Shown here piece after piece: positions 26,236 through 35,083 of a stretch of DNA of 64,000 bases. This DNA comes from Sinomonas atrocyanea (GTDB lineage Bacteria > Actinomycetota > Actinomycetes > Actinomycetales > Micrococcaceae), in NCBI RefSeq assembly GCF_001577305.1, contig NZ_CP014518.1, positions 4,346,242 through 4,410,241 of the forward strand, read 5' to 3'. Position 1 is the stretch's first letter, and every line of letters starts with the position of its first letter. The translations under genes were made by a program, and so were the position numbers. Below the pieces are notes generated by a model. The model was not told where the DNA came from. It did no database searches and was given only the letters and a program-made list of their open reading frames with translations.

Positions 26236-27789
26236 GTGAACCGTCGCACCCTCGTCATCAACAGCGCCCTCGGGGCGGCTGCCCTCCTCCTGAGCGGAGG
26301 GATCTGGGCGACCGTCGCCGCGACGGCGCGCCCCGCCAGCAGCGTCAGCAGCCGCACGGTCTCCGTAGCGCGCGCCTCGCTCCAGCAGACTGCCACGGCC
26401 TCGGGGAATGTCTCGTCGGCCGCGACCACCACGGTGGGGACCGGCAACTGCTCGGGCGCCGTCACGGCCGTCAAGGTTGCCATCGGCCAGACCGTCAAGG
26501 CCGGTGACGAGCTGGTGGACATCGACCCGACCAACGCGCAGAACGCCGTCGACTCGGCCCAGGCGCAGCTCGACGCGGCCTCGGCGCAGACCGGACAGCA
26601 GGCAGCCAGCGCGGCGAACTCGGTGGCCCAGGCGCGCCAGCAGCTGGCCAGTGCCCAGCAGACCCAGGCGCTCGACGTGCAGCAGCTGGCGGCCTCCGTG
26701 GCGGCCGCCCAGAAGCAGGTCGACGCGGACCAGGCCACGCTCACGCAGGACCAGGCCACGGCATCGGCGAGCCCGAGCAGCACGCCCGCAGCCAATGCGC
26801 TGACCGCGGCGCAGGCGCAGCTGGCCAAGGACCAGCAGTCCCTCACCCAGGCCCAGAACCAGCAGGCCTCCTCGACCCTCAAGGACCAGCAGCAGGTCGC
26901 CGGGGCGGGCGTCTCGCTCAGCTCGGCGCAGAACGCCCAGGCCAATGCGGCGCCCGCGAACGTCACGAGCGCCCAGATCACGCTCAAGACCGCCCAGGAC
27001 AACCTCGCCGACTGCGTGGTCAAGGCCCCCTCGAACGGCACGGTGACCGCCATCGGTGCGGTGGTGGGCGCGAACGCGTCCGGGGGCTCCTCGGGCGGTT
27101 CGAGCGCCTCCGGGGCCGGGTCTGCGGCCTCCGCCGGAAGCACCGGCGCGTCGTCGTCCGGCGCTGCCGGGTCCGGATCGGCGGCGGGCCTCGTGACCCT
27201 CACGGACGCCGGCCACCTCCAGGTCACGGCGGCCTTCTCCGAGTCGGACGTCGCGGCCATGAAGGCGGGCCAGGCCGCGACCCTCACCTTCCCGGCCCTG
27301 AAGGCCGACGCCGGCGCGCCGCCGGTGACGGGGACCGTCACCTCGATCGCGGCGACCTCCACGACCACCAACGGCGTCGTCACCTATGCCGTGACCGTCT
27401 CGATCGCGAACCCGCCGGCGGCCGTGCGCCTCGGCGAGAGCGCCACGGTGGCGGTCACGACGGCGTCGGCCGACAACGCGCTCGTGGTGCCGACCCTCGC
27501 GATCACGACTGCGGGCACGCGCCAGACGGTGACCGTGCAGCGCAACGGTGCGGACGTCCCGGTGGCCGTGACCACCGGCGTGACGGCGAACGGCCGCACC
27601 CAGATCCTCACGGGCTTGGGCGAGGGGGACCAGATCGTGCTCCCCAGCGTGACCGGCACCACGGACACCTCGACCCAGAACCCGCGGGGCCTCTTCGGCG
27701 GGGGCTTCGGCGGCGGCGCCGGGGGCAACGGCGGCGGCGGGGCGCGAGGAGGCACGAGTGGCGGCAGCAACTCCGGCACCGGCCGCTGA
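26236..27789 (+). CDS. HlyD/MacA-type efflux adaptor protein
   Basis: 517 residues with GTG start. One N-terminal membrane anchor (about 7-30) is followed by the first lipoyl half GAVTAVKVAIGQTVKAGDEL. A long Ala/Gln coiled coil (about 95-260) comes next, then the second lipoyl half VVKAPSNGTVTAIGAVVGAN, a Ser/Gly linker, beta-barrel segments and a Gly-rich tail. In a one-membrane bacterium it would act as an extracellular sleeve for the MacB-like permease downstream, eight bases away from the next gene. It diverges from the BcrA-like operon. Confidence 0.9.
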   Translation: MNRRTLVINSALGAAALLLSGGIWATVAATARPASSVSSRTVSVARASLQQTATASGNVSSAATTTVGTGNCSGAVTAVKVAIGQTVKAGDELVDIDPTNAQNAVDSAQAQLDAASAQTGQQAASAANSVAQARQQLASAQQTQALDVQQLAASVAAAQKQVDADQATLTQDQATASASPSSTPAANALTAAQAQLAKDQQSLTQAQNQQASSTLKDQQQVAGAGVSLSSAQNAQANAAPANVTSAQITLKTAQDNLADCVVKAPSNGTVTAIGAVVGANASGGSSGGSSASGAGSAASAGSTGASSSGAAGSGSAAGLVTLTDAGHLQVTAAFSESDVAAMKAGQAATLTFPALKADAGAPPVTGTVTSIAATSTTTNGVVTYAVTVSIANPPAAVRLGESATVAVTTASADNALVVPTLAITTAGTRQTVTVQRNGADVPVAVTTGVTANGRTQILTGLGEGDQIVLPSVTGTTDTSTQNPRGLFGGGFGGGAGGNGGGGARGGTSGGSNSGTGR

Positions 27790-27796
27790 TCCGGGC

Positions 27797-28546
27797 ATGA
27801 GAGAGCTCGAGTACGCACGGCCGGCGGCACGTGCGGCCGCACACCGGTCGCGGCCCGTGATCGCCCTCGAGGACGTCAGCAAGGTCTACGGCCAGGGCGA
27901 GGCCGAGGTCCGGGCGCTGGACGGCGTGGGCCTGAGCATCGGCCGCGGCGAGTTCGTGGCGATCGTGGGCGCGTCCGGGTCGGGCAAGTCGACCATGATG
28001 AACATCATCGGGTGCCTGGACGCGCCGACGGGCGGGAAGTACCTCATGGACGGGATCGCGACCGGCGAGCTCGACGAGTTCCAGCTCGCCCAGATCCGCA
28101 ACCGCAAGATCGGGTTCGTCTTCCAGAGCTTCAACCTCATCCCCCGCACGCGGGCCGTCGACAACGTGGCGATGCCCCTGGCATATCGGAAGGTGGGCCG
28201 GCGCGAGCGGCACGCCCTCGCGCTCGAGGCCCTCGACGCCGTCGGCCTCTCCGCCCGCGCGGGCCACCTGCCCTCGCAGCTCTCCGGCGGCCAGCAGCAG
28301 CGCGTCGCGATCGCCCGCGCCCTCGTCGGCGAGCCGGTGCTCCTCCTCGCGGACGAGCCGACCGGGGCGCTCGACACCAGGTCCTCGCACGAGATCCTCG
28401 ATCTCTTCGACGCCCTGCACGCCCGCGGCCGGACGATCGTCATGATCACCCACGAGCCGGAAGTCGCCGCCCGCGCCCAGCGGGTGGTGCGGATGCAGGA
28501 CGGACGCATCGTCGAGGACTCTGCACCGTCGGGAGGCAGCGCGTGA
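27797..28546 (+). CDS. MacB/LolD-type ABC ATP-binding protein
   Basis: 249 residues. Walker A VGASGSGKSTMMNIIGCLDA (about 56-75), Q-loop VFQSFNLIPR, signature QLSGGQQQRVAIARALVGEP, Walker B LLLADEPTGALDTRSS. The NIIGCLDAPTGG and SFNLIP pieces are typical of the MacB group. The stop codon overlaps the permease start. The ATG at 27797 is the only in-frame choice close to the adaptor stop. Confidence 0.95.
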   Translation: MRELEYARPAARAAAHRSRPVIALEDVSKVYGQGEAEVRALDGVGLSIGRGEFVAIVGASGSGKSTMMNIIGCLDAPTGGKYLMDGIATGELDEFQLAQIRNRKIGFVFQSFNLIPRTRAVDNVAMPLAYRKVGRRERHALALEALDAVGLSARAGHLPSQLSGGQQQRVAIARALVGEPVLLLADEPTGALDTRSSHEILDLFDALHARGRTIVMITHEPEVAARAQRVVRMQDGRIVEDSAPSGGSA

Positions 28547-29772
28547 TCGCCGAGTCCGTGCGCTTCGCCCTCTCAGGGATCGCGGCGAACAAGATGCGCT
28601 CCGTGCTCACCACGCTGGGAATCGTGATCGGCATCAGCGCCGTCATCACGCTCCTCGCCGTCGGGGCCGGGACGTCGAACATGATCAAGGAGCAGATCGG
28701 GCGCCTGGGCACCAACGTGCTCACCGTGAACCGCGCCGTCGCGACGGGCGGACGGGCCACCGGCGGGAGCGCGACCGCGACCCGCACCCGGTCCACCTTC
28801 CTCACCCTCGCCGACCAGCAGTCCCTCGACGACCCGGTCCTCGCCCCGGACATCGCGACGACAGCCCCGGTGGTGCAGGCGCAGTCCGTCACCGCGGCGC
28901 TGGGCTCCTCGACGCACTCGATCGCCTCGACGCTCGGGACCACGCCGTCGTACTTCGGCATCACGGCGTTCAGCGCCGCGGCCGGGCGGGTGCTCGACGA
29001 CGCCGACGCCGGCCAGCCCGTCGTCGTGCTGGGCAACAGTGTGGCCGTCGACCTGGCCCAGGACGTGTCCACCCTCGTCGGGCAGACCGTCTCGCTCAAC
29101 AGCCGCAACTTCACGGTGGTCGGTGTCCTCGCCGCCAAGGGCACGAGCGGGCTCAACGACCCCGACGACGTGGCCATGGTCCCGATCGACACGGCACAGG
29201 GCGCCTTCACCGGCTACACCCAGAGCCTCTCCTCCATCGCCGTGCAGGCCAAGAGCGCCGACGTCATGACCCAGGCGCAGAACGAGATGCAGCAGATCCT
29301 CGATGCCCGGCACCAGGTGACGCCGGACACCCGCGACTACCAGGTGCGGAACCAGGCCCAGGTGCTCTCGACCGCCACCTCCACCACCCAGACCCTGACG
29401 ATCCTCCTCAGCGCGGTCGCCGGGATCAGCCTCCTCGTCGGCGGGATCGGGGTCATGAACATCATGCTCGTCACCGTGACGGAGCGGACCAGGGAAATCG
29501 GAATCCGCAAGGCCATCGGCGCCACGCGGGGCAACATCGTGCTGCAGTTCCTCGTCGAATCACTCATCATCTCGGTCCTCGGCGGCATCGCGGGCATCCT
29601 CCTCGGGTTCGGCGCCTCCGGCTTCCAGTTCTTCGGCATCCAGCCGGAGGTCCAGTGGTGGACCGTGTGGCTGAGCGTTGCCGTGTCCGCAGGGATCGGA
29701 CTCGTGTTCGGCATCTATCCGGCCAACAAGGCCGCCAAGCTCCGTCCCATCGACGCCCTCCGCTACGAATAG
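28543..29772 (+). CDS. MacB-type ABC permease (FtsX fold)
   Basis: 409 residues. An N-terminal helix (about 20-45) reads NKMRSVLTTLGIVIGISAVI. A large outside MacB_PCD domain (about 50-280) follows, then three helices (about 285-395) with GIGVMNIMLVTVTERTREIG and IRKAIGATRGNIVLQFLVES. GTG at 28543 overlaps the ATPase TGA and follows GGGAGGCAGC. This fold moves substrates from outside the membrane by a piston motion rather than through a channel. Confidence 0.95.
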   Translation: MIAESVRFALSGIAANKMRSVLTTLGIVIGISAVITLLAVGAGTSNMIKEQIGRLGTNVLTVNRAVATGGRATGGSATATRTRSTFLTLADQQSLDDPVLAPDIATTAPVVQAQSVTAALGSSTHSIASTLGTTPSYFGITAFSAAAGRVLDDADAGQPVVVLGNSVAVDLAQDVSTLVGQTVSLNSRNFTVVGVLAAKGTSGLNDPDDVAMVPIDTAQGAFTGYTQSLSSIAVQAKSADVMTQAQNEMQQILDARHQVTPDTRDYQVRNQAQVLSTATSTTQTLTILLSAVAGISLLVGGIGVMNIMLVTVTERTREIGIRKAIGATRGNIVLQFLVESLIISVLGGIAGILLGFGASGFQFFGIQPEVQWWTVWLSVAVSAGIGLVFGIYPANKAAKLRPIDALRYE

Positions 29773-29779
29773 AGCCCCC

Positions 29780-30220
29780 ATGAACGAGCACACGCCAGAA
29801 TCCACTGTTCCCACCGAGCGCATGGCCGTCGGCGGGTCCGCGGAAGCAACCGAGGCGTTCACCCTTCCGCAGGCGTCCGTTCCGGCCCCGTGGGGCAGCC
29901 CCCTGCCGGCGCGCGAAGAGGGGCTCCTCCCCTCCGACGACGCGGACGAGGCCTTCGACGAGCCGTTCGTCCCGGCGCCCCGGTGGCGCGCGGGAAGGCT
30001 CACCAAGGTCCTGGTGTGCCTGTGCCTCGTGCTCGCGGGCGGCCTCGGCGGGGCGGCGCTGCAGAAGTCCGTGGATGCCCGTACCGGCCTGACCGGCCGG
30101 GGCCAGTTCCAGATCAGCTCGCAGAACGGTGCGGGAGGCGGCAACGGCGGCTTCGGCGGCCGCAACCGCGCATCCCAGAGCACGGGGACCGCACCGGCGC
30201 CGGCTCCGTCGGCCCCCTAG
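29780..30220 (+). CDS. Single-span membrane protein with Gly/Asn-rich tail
   Basis: 146 residues. An acidic N-terminal half (about 1-70) leads to one helix (TKVLVCLCLVLAGGLGGAAL, about 75-94) and an outside tail with GAGGGNGGFGGRNRASQ and an Ala/Pro end. It starts seven bases after the MacB-like permease stop and closes the operon. The adaptor protein ends in a similar Gly-rich stretch. No family is recognised. A helper of the exporter is inferred from position. Confidence 0.75.
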   Translation: MNEHTPESTVPTERMAVGGSAEATEAFTLPQASVPAPWGSPLPAREEGLLPSDDADEAFDEPFVPAPRWRAGRLTKVLVCLCLVLAGGLGGAALQKSVDARTGLTGRGQFQISSQNGAGGGNGGFGGRNRASQSTGTAPAPAPSAP

Positions 30221-30236
30221 GTCCTCCGAGGAACGG

Positions 30237-31799
30237 TCAGCCGGCGGCCCGCGGCGAGTACACCGTGAGGGCACCCCGCTCCACCCGGACGGTGGCGCGC
30301 CGGACTCCGGGGACCACCTCGCCGTCCACCGCAAGGACCAGCGGCCGCCCGAGGGCCGCGAGTTCGACCTCCTCGGCATCCCACTCGTGCAGGGCCGGGC
30401 TCCGCTCGGCGGTGCCCGTGACCAGGGCCGTCAGGAGCCGGAGCCGGGCGAAGCGGGGCCGGGCGCTGGCGGCACGGAGGTCGAGGACGCCGTCGTCCAG
30501 GATGGGGCGCTCGAGCGGCGCGATGTCGCGGGGCCAGTAGCGGCCGCGGCCGATGTAGAGGGTCCACACCTTGCGGCGGACGCCGTCGATCTCGAGCCAG
30601 GTGGGGGTCGAGGCGCCGAAGGTCCGCAGGGCCGCGAGCGTGCCGGCCGCGCGCTTGGGGAGCCAAGGGAGGCGGCGGCGGAGATGGTCCCGCCGCCGGA
30701 CGAGGTTGGGGTACACCCCCACGCTCGCCGTGTTGAGCATGACGACGCGGACCTCCTCGGGTGCCTCGGGATCCCCGCGCTCGGCCCGCACGCGGCCGAG
30801 GTCGCACACGAGCGCCGTCCCGGCGTCCACGGCGTCGGCGACGTCGGCGCCCTCGAGCGCTCCGAGGTCGCGGGCGAAGTGGTTGAAGGTCCCGCCCGGC
30901 AGCACCGCGAGGGGCATGCGGAGGTCTGCACACACTCCGGCCACGGCGCCCACCGTGCCGTCGCCGCCCCAGACGCCGAGGGCGCGAACGCCGGACGTCG
31001 CGGCAAGGGTCCGCGCGACCTCGGCCGCGTCGTCGTCCTCCCCCACCTCCTTGACCATCGCGGAGGGGAAGAGCTCCCGCACCCTCGCCGCGGAGTCAGT
31101 CCCGGCCGGACCGCTGGCCGGATTGAGGACGACGGCGAGCCCCTCCCCCCGCTCGAGGGCGGGGGCGGGGGCGGGGGTCGTCCGGGCGGGCGGCGCGGTC
31201 TCGAGGCGGGCCCACCAGGTGCGCGTCACGAACGCGGCGCCGACGCCGCAGGCGGAGCCGAGGACGACGTCGCTGGGCCAGTGCGCGCCCGTGTGGACGC
31301 GCGAGTAGGCCACGCCGGCGGCCAGTGGGACGAGCGCGGCGCCGAGCGGCGGGCTCAGCAGCCCGACCCCGGTGGCGAAGGCGAAGGCGGAGGCCGAGTG
31401 GCCGCTCGGCAGGGACGAGCTCGTGGGCTGGGGGCTGAGGAAGCGGTGCACCGGCAGGGCCGCAGGGTGGGGCCGGGTGCGGGGCAGGAGGCGCTTGGCG
31501 ACGATGTTCACGCTCGCGGAGGCGAGCGCCACGGCCATCAGGCCGTGCGCGGCGGCCCGCCGGGACGGCCCCTTCTTCAGGGCCAGGCCCGCGGCGATGG
31601 CGATCCACAGCTTCGAGTGCGTGGCGGCCCGGGTCAGCCAGGAGAACGCCGGGTCCCAGGGGCCGCGCGGAAGCCGGGCGACCCGGTCGACCAGGGCGGT
31701 ATCCATGCGCTGGACGGCATGGAAGGGCAGGCCGGGGGGACGGAGGTCGCGGAGCCTGCGGGGTCGCATCATGGCGGCCAGCCTACTGCGCCGCGCCAT
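30237..31799 (-). CDS. PAP2 phosphatase - diacylglycerol/lipid kinase fusion
   Basis: 520 residues. The first half is a PAP2 phosphatase with its three motifs, KRLLPRTRP (about 102), SLPSGHSASAF (about 129) and SRVHTGAHWPSDVV (about 164), within membrane helices. The second half, from about 215, is a DAGK-type catalytic domain with VLNPASGPAG, GVWGGDGTVGAVAG and VLPGGTFNHFARDLG. The two activities act on lipid phosphates in opposite directions. The ATG at 31799 follows GGAAGGAAGG and overlaps the MFS gene by 17 bases; ATG at 31772 is an alternative. It converges on the MacB operon. Confidence 0.92.
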   Translation of the reverse strand: MARRSRLAAMMRPRRLRDLRPPGLPFHAVQRMDTALVDRVARLPRGPWDPAFSWLTRAATHSKLWIAIAAGLALKKGPSRRAAAHGLMAVALASASVNIVAKRLLPRTRPHPAALPVHRFLSPQPTSSSLPSGHSASAFAFATGVGLLSPPLGAALVPLAAGVAYSRVHTGAHWPSDVVLGSACGVGAAFVTRTWWARLETAPPARTTPAPAPALERGEGLAVVLNPASGPAGTDSAARVRELFPSAMVKEVGEDDDAAEVARTLAATSGVRALGVWGGDGTVGAVAGVCADLRMPLAVLPGGTFNHFARDLGALEGADVADAVDAGTALVCDLGRVRAERGDPEAPEEVRVVMLNTASVGVYPNLVRRRDHLRRRLPWLPKRAAGTLAALRTFGASTPTWLEIDGVRRKVWTLYIGRGRYWPRDIAPLERPILDDGVLDLRAASARPRFARLRLLTALVTGTAERSPALHEWDAEEVELAALGRPLVLAVDGEVVPGVRRATVRVERGALTVYSPRAAG

Positions 31800-33006
31800 G
31801 TGCTGGGCCTTCCTTCCGGGTCACGCCGGCCAGGGCGAGGGCCACCAGGATGGGCACGAGGATCGCGAGCAGCGCATGCCGCAGTCCGAGATGGTCGCCG
31901 AGGAAGCCGAGGAACGGCGGCCCCGCCAGGAAGGCGATGTAGCCGATGGTCGAGACGACCGAGACCCGGGCGGCCGCCCGTCGGGGATCGTCGGCGGCCG
32001 CGGACATGCCCATGGGGAAGGCGAGCGCCGCGCCGAGCCCCCAGAACACGGCCCCGACAGCGGAGAGAAGATAGGTGCTTGCCAAGGCATATGTGGTCAG
32101 CCCGATGAGCGCCGAAAGCATGCTGAGGCGGAGGGCGGCCACCCGGCCGATCCTGTCGATGATCCGGCCCCCGAACCAGCGGGCCACCGTCATGGCGCCC
32201 ACGAACACGGCGAAGAGGGCCGCGCCGGCGGCCTCGCTGGCACCCAGGCCGTCCACCACGCCCTTGGAGATCCAGTCGTTCCCCGCACCCTCGGTGAGCG
32301 TGGCGCCCAGGACCACCACGCCGATGAGCACGGTGCGGGGGTGGCGCCAGGCGTCGAGCACGCTGCCCTTCGGCGCGGCACCCTCGGGCGGTGCGGCTCC
32401 CTCGTGCGGCGACTCGTCGGCGTCGTGCGCGAGGAAGTACCGCGGGACGAGGACGATGATCACCGCGACGACCACGACGATCGCGAACAGGTGCAGCGCG
32501 AGGTCGATCCGGGCGGCGCTCAGCGCCGCCCCGAGGAGCGCGCCGAGGACGGCTCCCCCGCTGAACGCCGCGTGGAACTGGGGCATGACGGTGCGGCCGA
32601 GACGGTGCTCGACGTCCGCGCCGCCGATGTTCTGGGCGACGTCCCAGAAGGCGATGCCGCTGCCGAAGAGGACCATGCCCGCGGTGACGACCCACACCGA
32701 GTGGGCGAGCAGGCCGACGGCGATAACGGCTGCGGCGGTGATGGCCAAGGATCCGCCGAACCGGATGGTGGCCTTGAGCCCGATCCGGTCCACGATCGAT
32801 CCGGTCAGCGGCAGCGACACGAGGGAGCCGAGGGCGCCGACGAGCAGGACCGCGCCCATCTCGCCGGTGCTCAGCCCCAGCGTCTGCGTCACGGACGGAA
32901 TGCGGGCTGCCCAGGAGGCGAAGATGAAACCGTTGGTCCCGAAGATGACGAAGATGGCAATGGCGGCCCCGCGGACCGTCCCGGCCGAGTCCGTGCGGGT
33001 GCTCAT
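31783..33006 (-). CDS. MFS transporter
   Basis: 407 residues, twelve helices. GTNGFIFASWAARIPSVTQT at the first helix, then LPLTGSIVDRIGLKATIRFG as the motif-A loop, resemble the YbjJ/FucP-like sugar-type MFS proteins. The C-terminal half repeats the motif (WFGGRIIDRIGRVAALRLS). The substrate is unknown. Its 3' end overlaps the PAP2-kinase fusion, suggesting joint transcription. Confidence 0.88.
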   Translation of the reverse strand: MSTRTDSAGTVRGAAIAIFVIFGTNGFIFASWAARIPSVTQTLGLSTGEMGAVLLVGALGSLVSLPLTGSIVDRIGLKATIRFGGSLAITAAAVIAVGLLAHSVWVVTAGMVLFGSGIAFWDVAQNIGGADVEHRLGRTVMPQFHAAFSGGAVLGALLGAALSAARIDLALHLFAIVVVVAVIIVLVPRYFLAHDADESPHEGAAPPEGAAPKGSVLDAWRHPRTVLIGVVVLGATLTEGAGNDWISKGVVDGLGASEAAGAALFAVFVGAMTVARWFGGRIIDRIGRVAALRLSMLSALIGLTTYALASTYLLSAVGAVFWGLGAALAFPMGMSAAADDPRRAAARVSVVSTIGYIAFLAGPPFLGFLGDHLGLRHALLAILVPILVALALAGVTRKEGPAHGAAQ

Positions 33007-33173
33007 GCGGCGCCCACCAGTGGCCCCGAATCCGTCGATCGCATGGGCCTACTCAATCACCCCGGGGTGGCGGGCTGCGCGCGCCGCGGCGGGGCGCCCG
33101 CGGATCGGCGGCTAGGACCGGGAGCTTCGCTCGGACGGTTTGGCCGCCTGCCCGCGCGGGCACAGGAGTCCGT

Positions 33174-33419
33174 ATGAGTGACGACACCGAGACCCTCGGC
33201 AGCCCCGAACCCGAGCCACAGGGCGGACTCGACCGCGACCCGGGCGACTGGGTGACCGGCGACGAGCCGATGACTGCCGCCCAGCGCAGCTATCTCGACA
33301 CGCTCGCGAGGGAGGCCGGGGAGGAGCTTCCCGCCGATCTCACCAAGGCGGAGGCCTCGCGGCACATCGACAGGCTCCAGGGCAAGAGCGGGCGGCTGTC
33401 GGAGGACCCCGGCCAGTAG
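33174..33419 (+). CDS. DUF3072 domain protein
   Basis: 81 residues. PMTAAQRSYLDTLAREAGEE and LTKAEASRHIDRLQ are the DUF3072 core, a small helical domain common in actinobacteria without known function. The N-terminal 30 residues are acidic and probably flexible. The start follows AGGAG at five bases. Confidence 0.85.
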   Translation: MSDDTETLGSPEPEPQGGLDRDPGDWVTGDEPMTAAQRSYLDTLAREAGEELPADLTKAEASRHIDRLQGKSGRLSEDPGQ

Positions 33420-33441
33420 CCTCGGCGCTGCCGGAACGCGC

Positions 33442-34182
33442 TCAGGCGCACTGGAAGCCGGTCGAGGGAGTGTCCGGGTCGCAGATGGACACGACCTCGA
33501 GCGCGACCTCCCTCAGCTTCCGGTTCCGGTGGTTGGACGCCTGGACCAGGATTTCCTTCGCCTCCCGCTGCGTGCAGCGGGACTGTCCCATGATGATGCC
33601 GAGGGCAAGGTTGATCGCGGTCCGCGAGTCGAGGGCGGCCATGAGGTCGCTGGAGAGTTCGCTCTCCGCGGCCAGGCGCAGGGCGATCTGGACGGCGATC
33701 GACGCCTCGGATGCAACGGCGGAGAGCTCCTCCCTGTCGGTCGCCTCGAAGGCGTCGCGCCGGATGCTGTAGCAGGTCAGTGCGGCATGCGCCCCAACCC
33801 CGAGCGGGATCGGGGCGGCCATGAGCGACCGCGGGCCATGGCCCCTGATCTGGGAGACGAAGCCCCTCCAGCGCTGCTCGGACCACAGGTCCGCGCTGCA
33901 GACGGCCACGCCGGTCCGGGCGGCCTCGAGGCAGGGGCCGTCGTCGGCTGCGAACTGGAGCTCGTCCCACCGCGACGCCTCCGGGTGGCTGGACGCGATG
34001 GTGGCCCCCCGCCGGCACCGCTGCAGGGTCACGCTGCAGCAGTCGGCGCCCCTGGAAGCCAGACGTTCGGCCGTGGTCTCCGCCAGCTGACCAAGGAAGG
34101 CCTGCAGGCCATCGCTCTGGAGCAGGGCCTCCTGCAGCTGGCGGGCTACACCGGGCCGCATCTCGATATTCTCGGCCGTCAC
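33442..34182 (-). CDS. GAF and ANTAR domain regulator (second copy)
   Basis: 246 residues. The GAF domain is at about 25-170 (CCSVTLQRCRRGATIASSHP, DDGPCLEAARTGVAV). The ANTAR domain at about 180-235 has LMAALDSRTAINLALGIIMG and RCTQREAKEILVQASNHRNR. The GTG start at 34182 follows GAGGAG at eight bases. Like the 16728-17444 protein it should bind RNA and relieve termination, but the sequences are only distantly alike, so it is not a recent duplicate. The Cys-rich GAF (Cys 48, 49, 55) could sense redox or a ligand. Confidence 0.88.
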   Translation of the reverse strand: MTAENIEMRPGVARQLQEALLQSDGLQAFLGQLAETTAERLASRGADCCSVTLQRCRRGATIASSHPEASRWDELQFAADDGPCLEAARTGVAVCSADLWSEQRWRGFVSQIRGHGPRSLMAAPIPLGVGAHAALTCYSIRRDAFEATDREELSAVASEASIAVQIALRLAAESELSSDLMAALDSRTAINLALGIIMGQSRCTQREAKEILVQASNHRNRKLREVALEVVSICDPDTPSTGFQCA

Positions 34183-34299
34183 CGTGCTGCCTCCTCACCC
34201 ACGTCCTTCCGCGGCGGCGCTGCCCCTGTCCACACCTCCATGATCGGCTCGGCGTGCGCGATGCGCAACGATTGCGGTGGCGCATGGATCATGGATGCG

Positions 34300-35043
34300 T
34301 CAATGGCGGGAGACCACGAGGGCTCGAGCGACGGCAGCCTCGGCGCCCTGCATCCATGGTTCCCCGTGGCCCGGCAGGAGGATCGAGGCCCGCGTGGACG
34401 CGAGCTCGCCCAAGGACGCCAGGGCCGTCTCGCTGTCTGCGGTCGCGGCCTGGGCGACGATCTGCGGGCCACGGCCCCCCGTGTAGGGGTCGAGGGTCAC
34501 GAGCGCGTCGCCGGTGATCACCGCATCCCGTTGGGGGAACCACAGCGCGACCGAACCCGCGGTGTGTCCGGGCACCTGCAGGAGCGTGGGGCTCCCCGGG
34601 AGCGCCCGCAGCGCGTCCTGGTCCAGGGTCTGCACGTCGCGCAGGCCCGGCACGGCGAACGCCCCGGCGGCGGCCATCTGGCCGAAGGCCAGGAGGGACT
34701 TCGGGTACCGGACCGGGTACAGCAGCGCGCTCCGCTCATGCCGGTAGCGGTAGGGGTGGGCCGCGATGTCATGGTCCGCGGCGTGCGCGTACACGGGGAT
34801 GCCCAGCCTCGCCCTGAGGCGGGTGGCGGAGCCGATGTGGTCGAAGTGCCCGTGGGTCAGGACCAGCGCCCGGATGTCTTCCGGCCCCCTGCCGAGCTCC
34901 CGGACCGCCTGGGCGAGCAGCCGCTCGCTCGAGGGGAATCCGGCGTCCACCAGGAGGAGGCTCCCGCCCTCGTCGACCACGTACAGATTGGTGGCGGCAT
35001 GCTCGAGCCGGTGGATGCCGGGGGCCGCGTTCTGGGTGAACAT
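34300..35043 (-). CDS. Metallo-beta-lactamase-fold hydrolase
   Basis: 247 residues. The metal motif HxHxDH is LVLTHGHFDHIGS (about 62-74). Further His/Asp ligands are VPGHTAGS (about 157) and VITGDAL (about 176), with PGHGEPW near the end. YVVDEGGSLLLVDAGFPSSE is the usual first strand pair. Members include glyoxalase II-like thioesterases, lactonases and others; the substrate cannot be told. Confidence 0.9.
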   Translation of the reverse strand: MFTQNAAPGIHRLEHAATNLYVVDEGGSLLLVDAGFPSSERLLAQAVRELGRGPEDIRALVLTHGHFDHIGSATRLRARLGIPVYAHAADHDIAAHPYRYRHERSALLYPVRYPKSLLAFGQMAAAGAFAVPGLRDVQTLDQDALRALPGSPTLLQVPGHTAGSVALWFPQRDAVITGDALVTLDPYTGGRGPQIVAQAATADSETALASLGELASTRASILLPGHGEPWMQGAEAAVARALVVSRH

Positions 35044-35083
35044 TGCGACCGGTTACCCCGCGGAGGTGGCTCGAAACGACGGC

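Noticed and set aside
26230..27882. Long minus-strand frames opposite the HlyD adaptor
   Set aside because: The plus-strand frame has domain-by-domain family support; the opposite frames are low-complexity Arg/Gly or Ala/Trp sequences.
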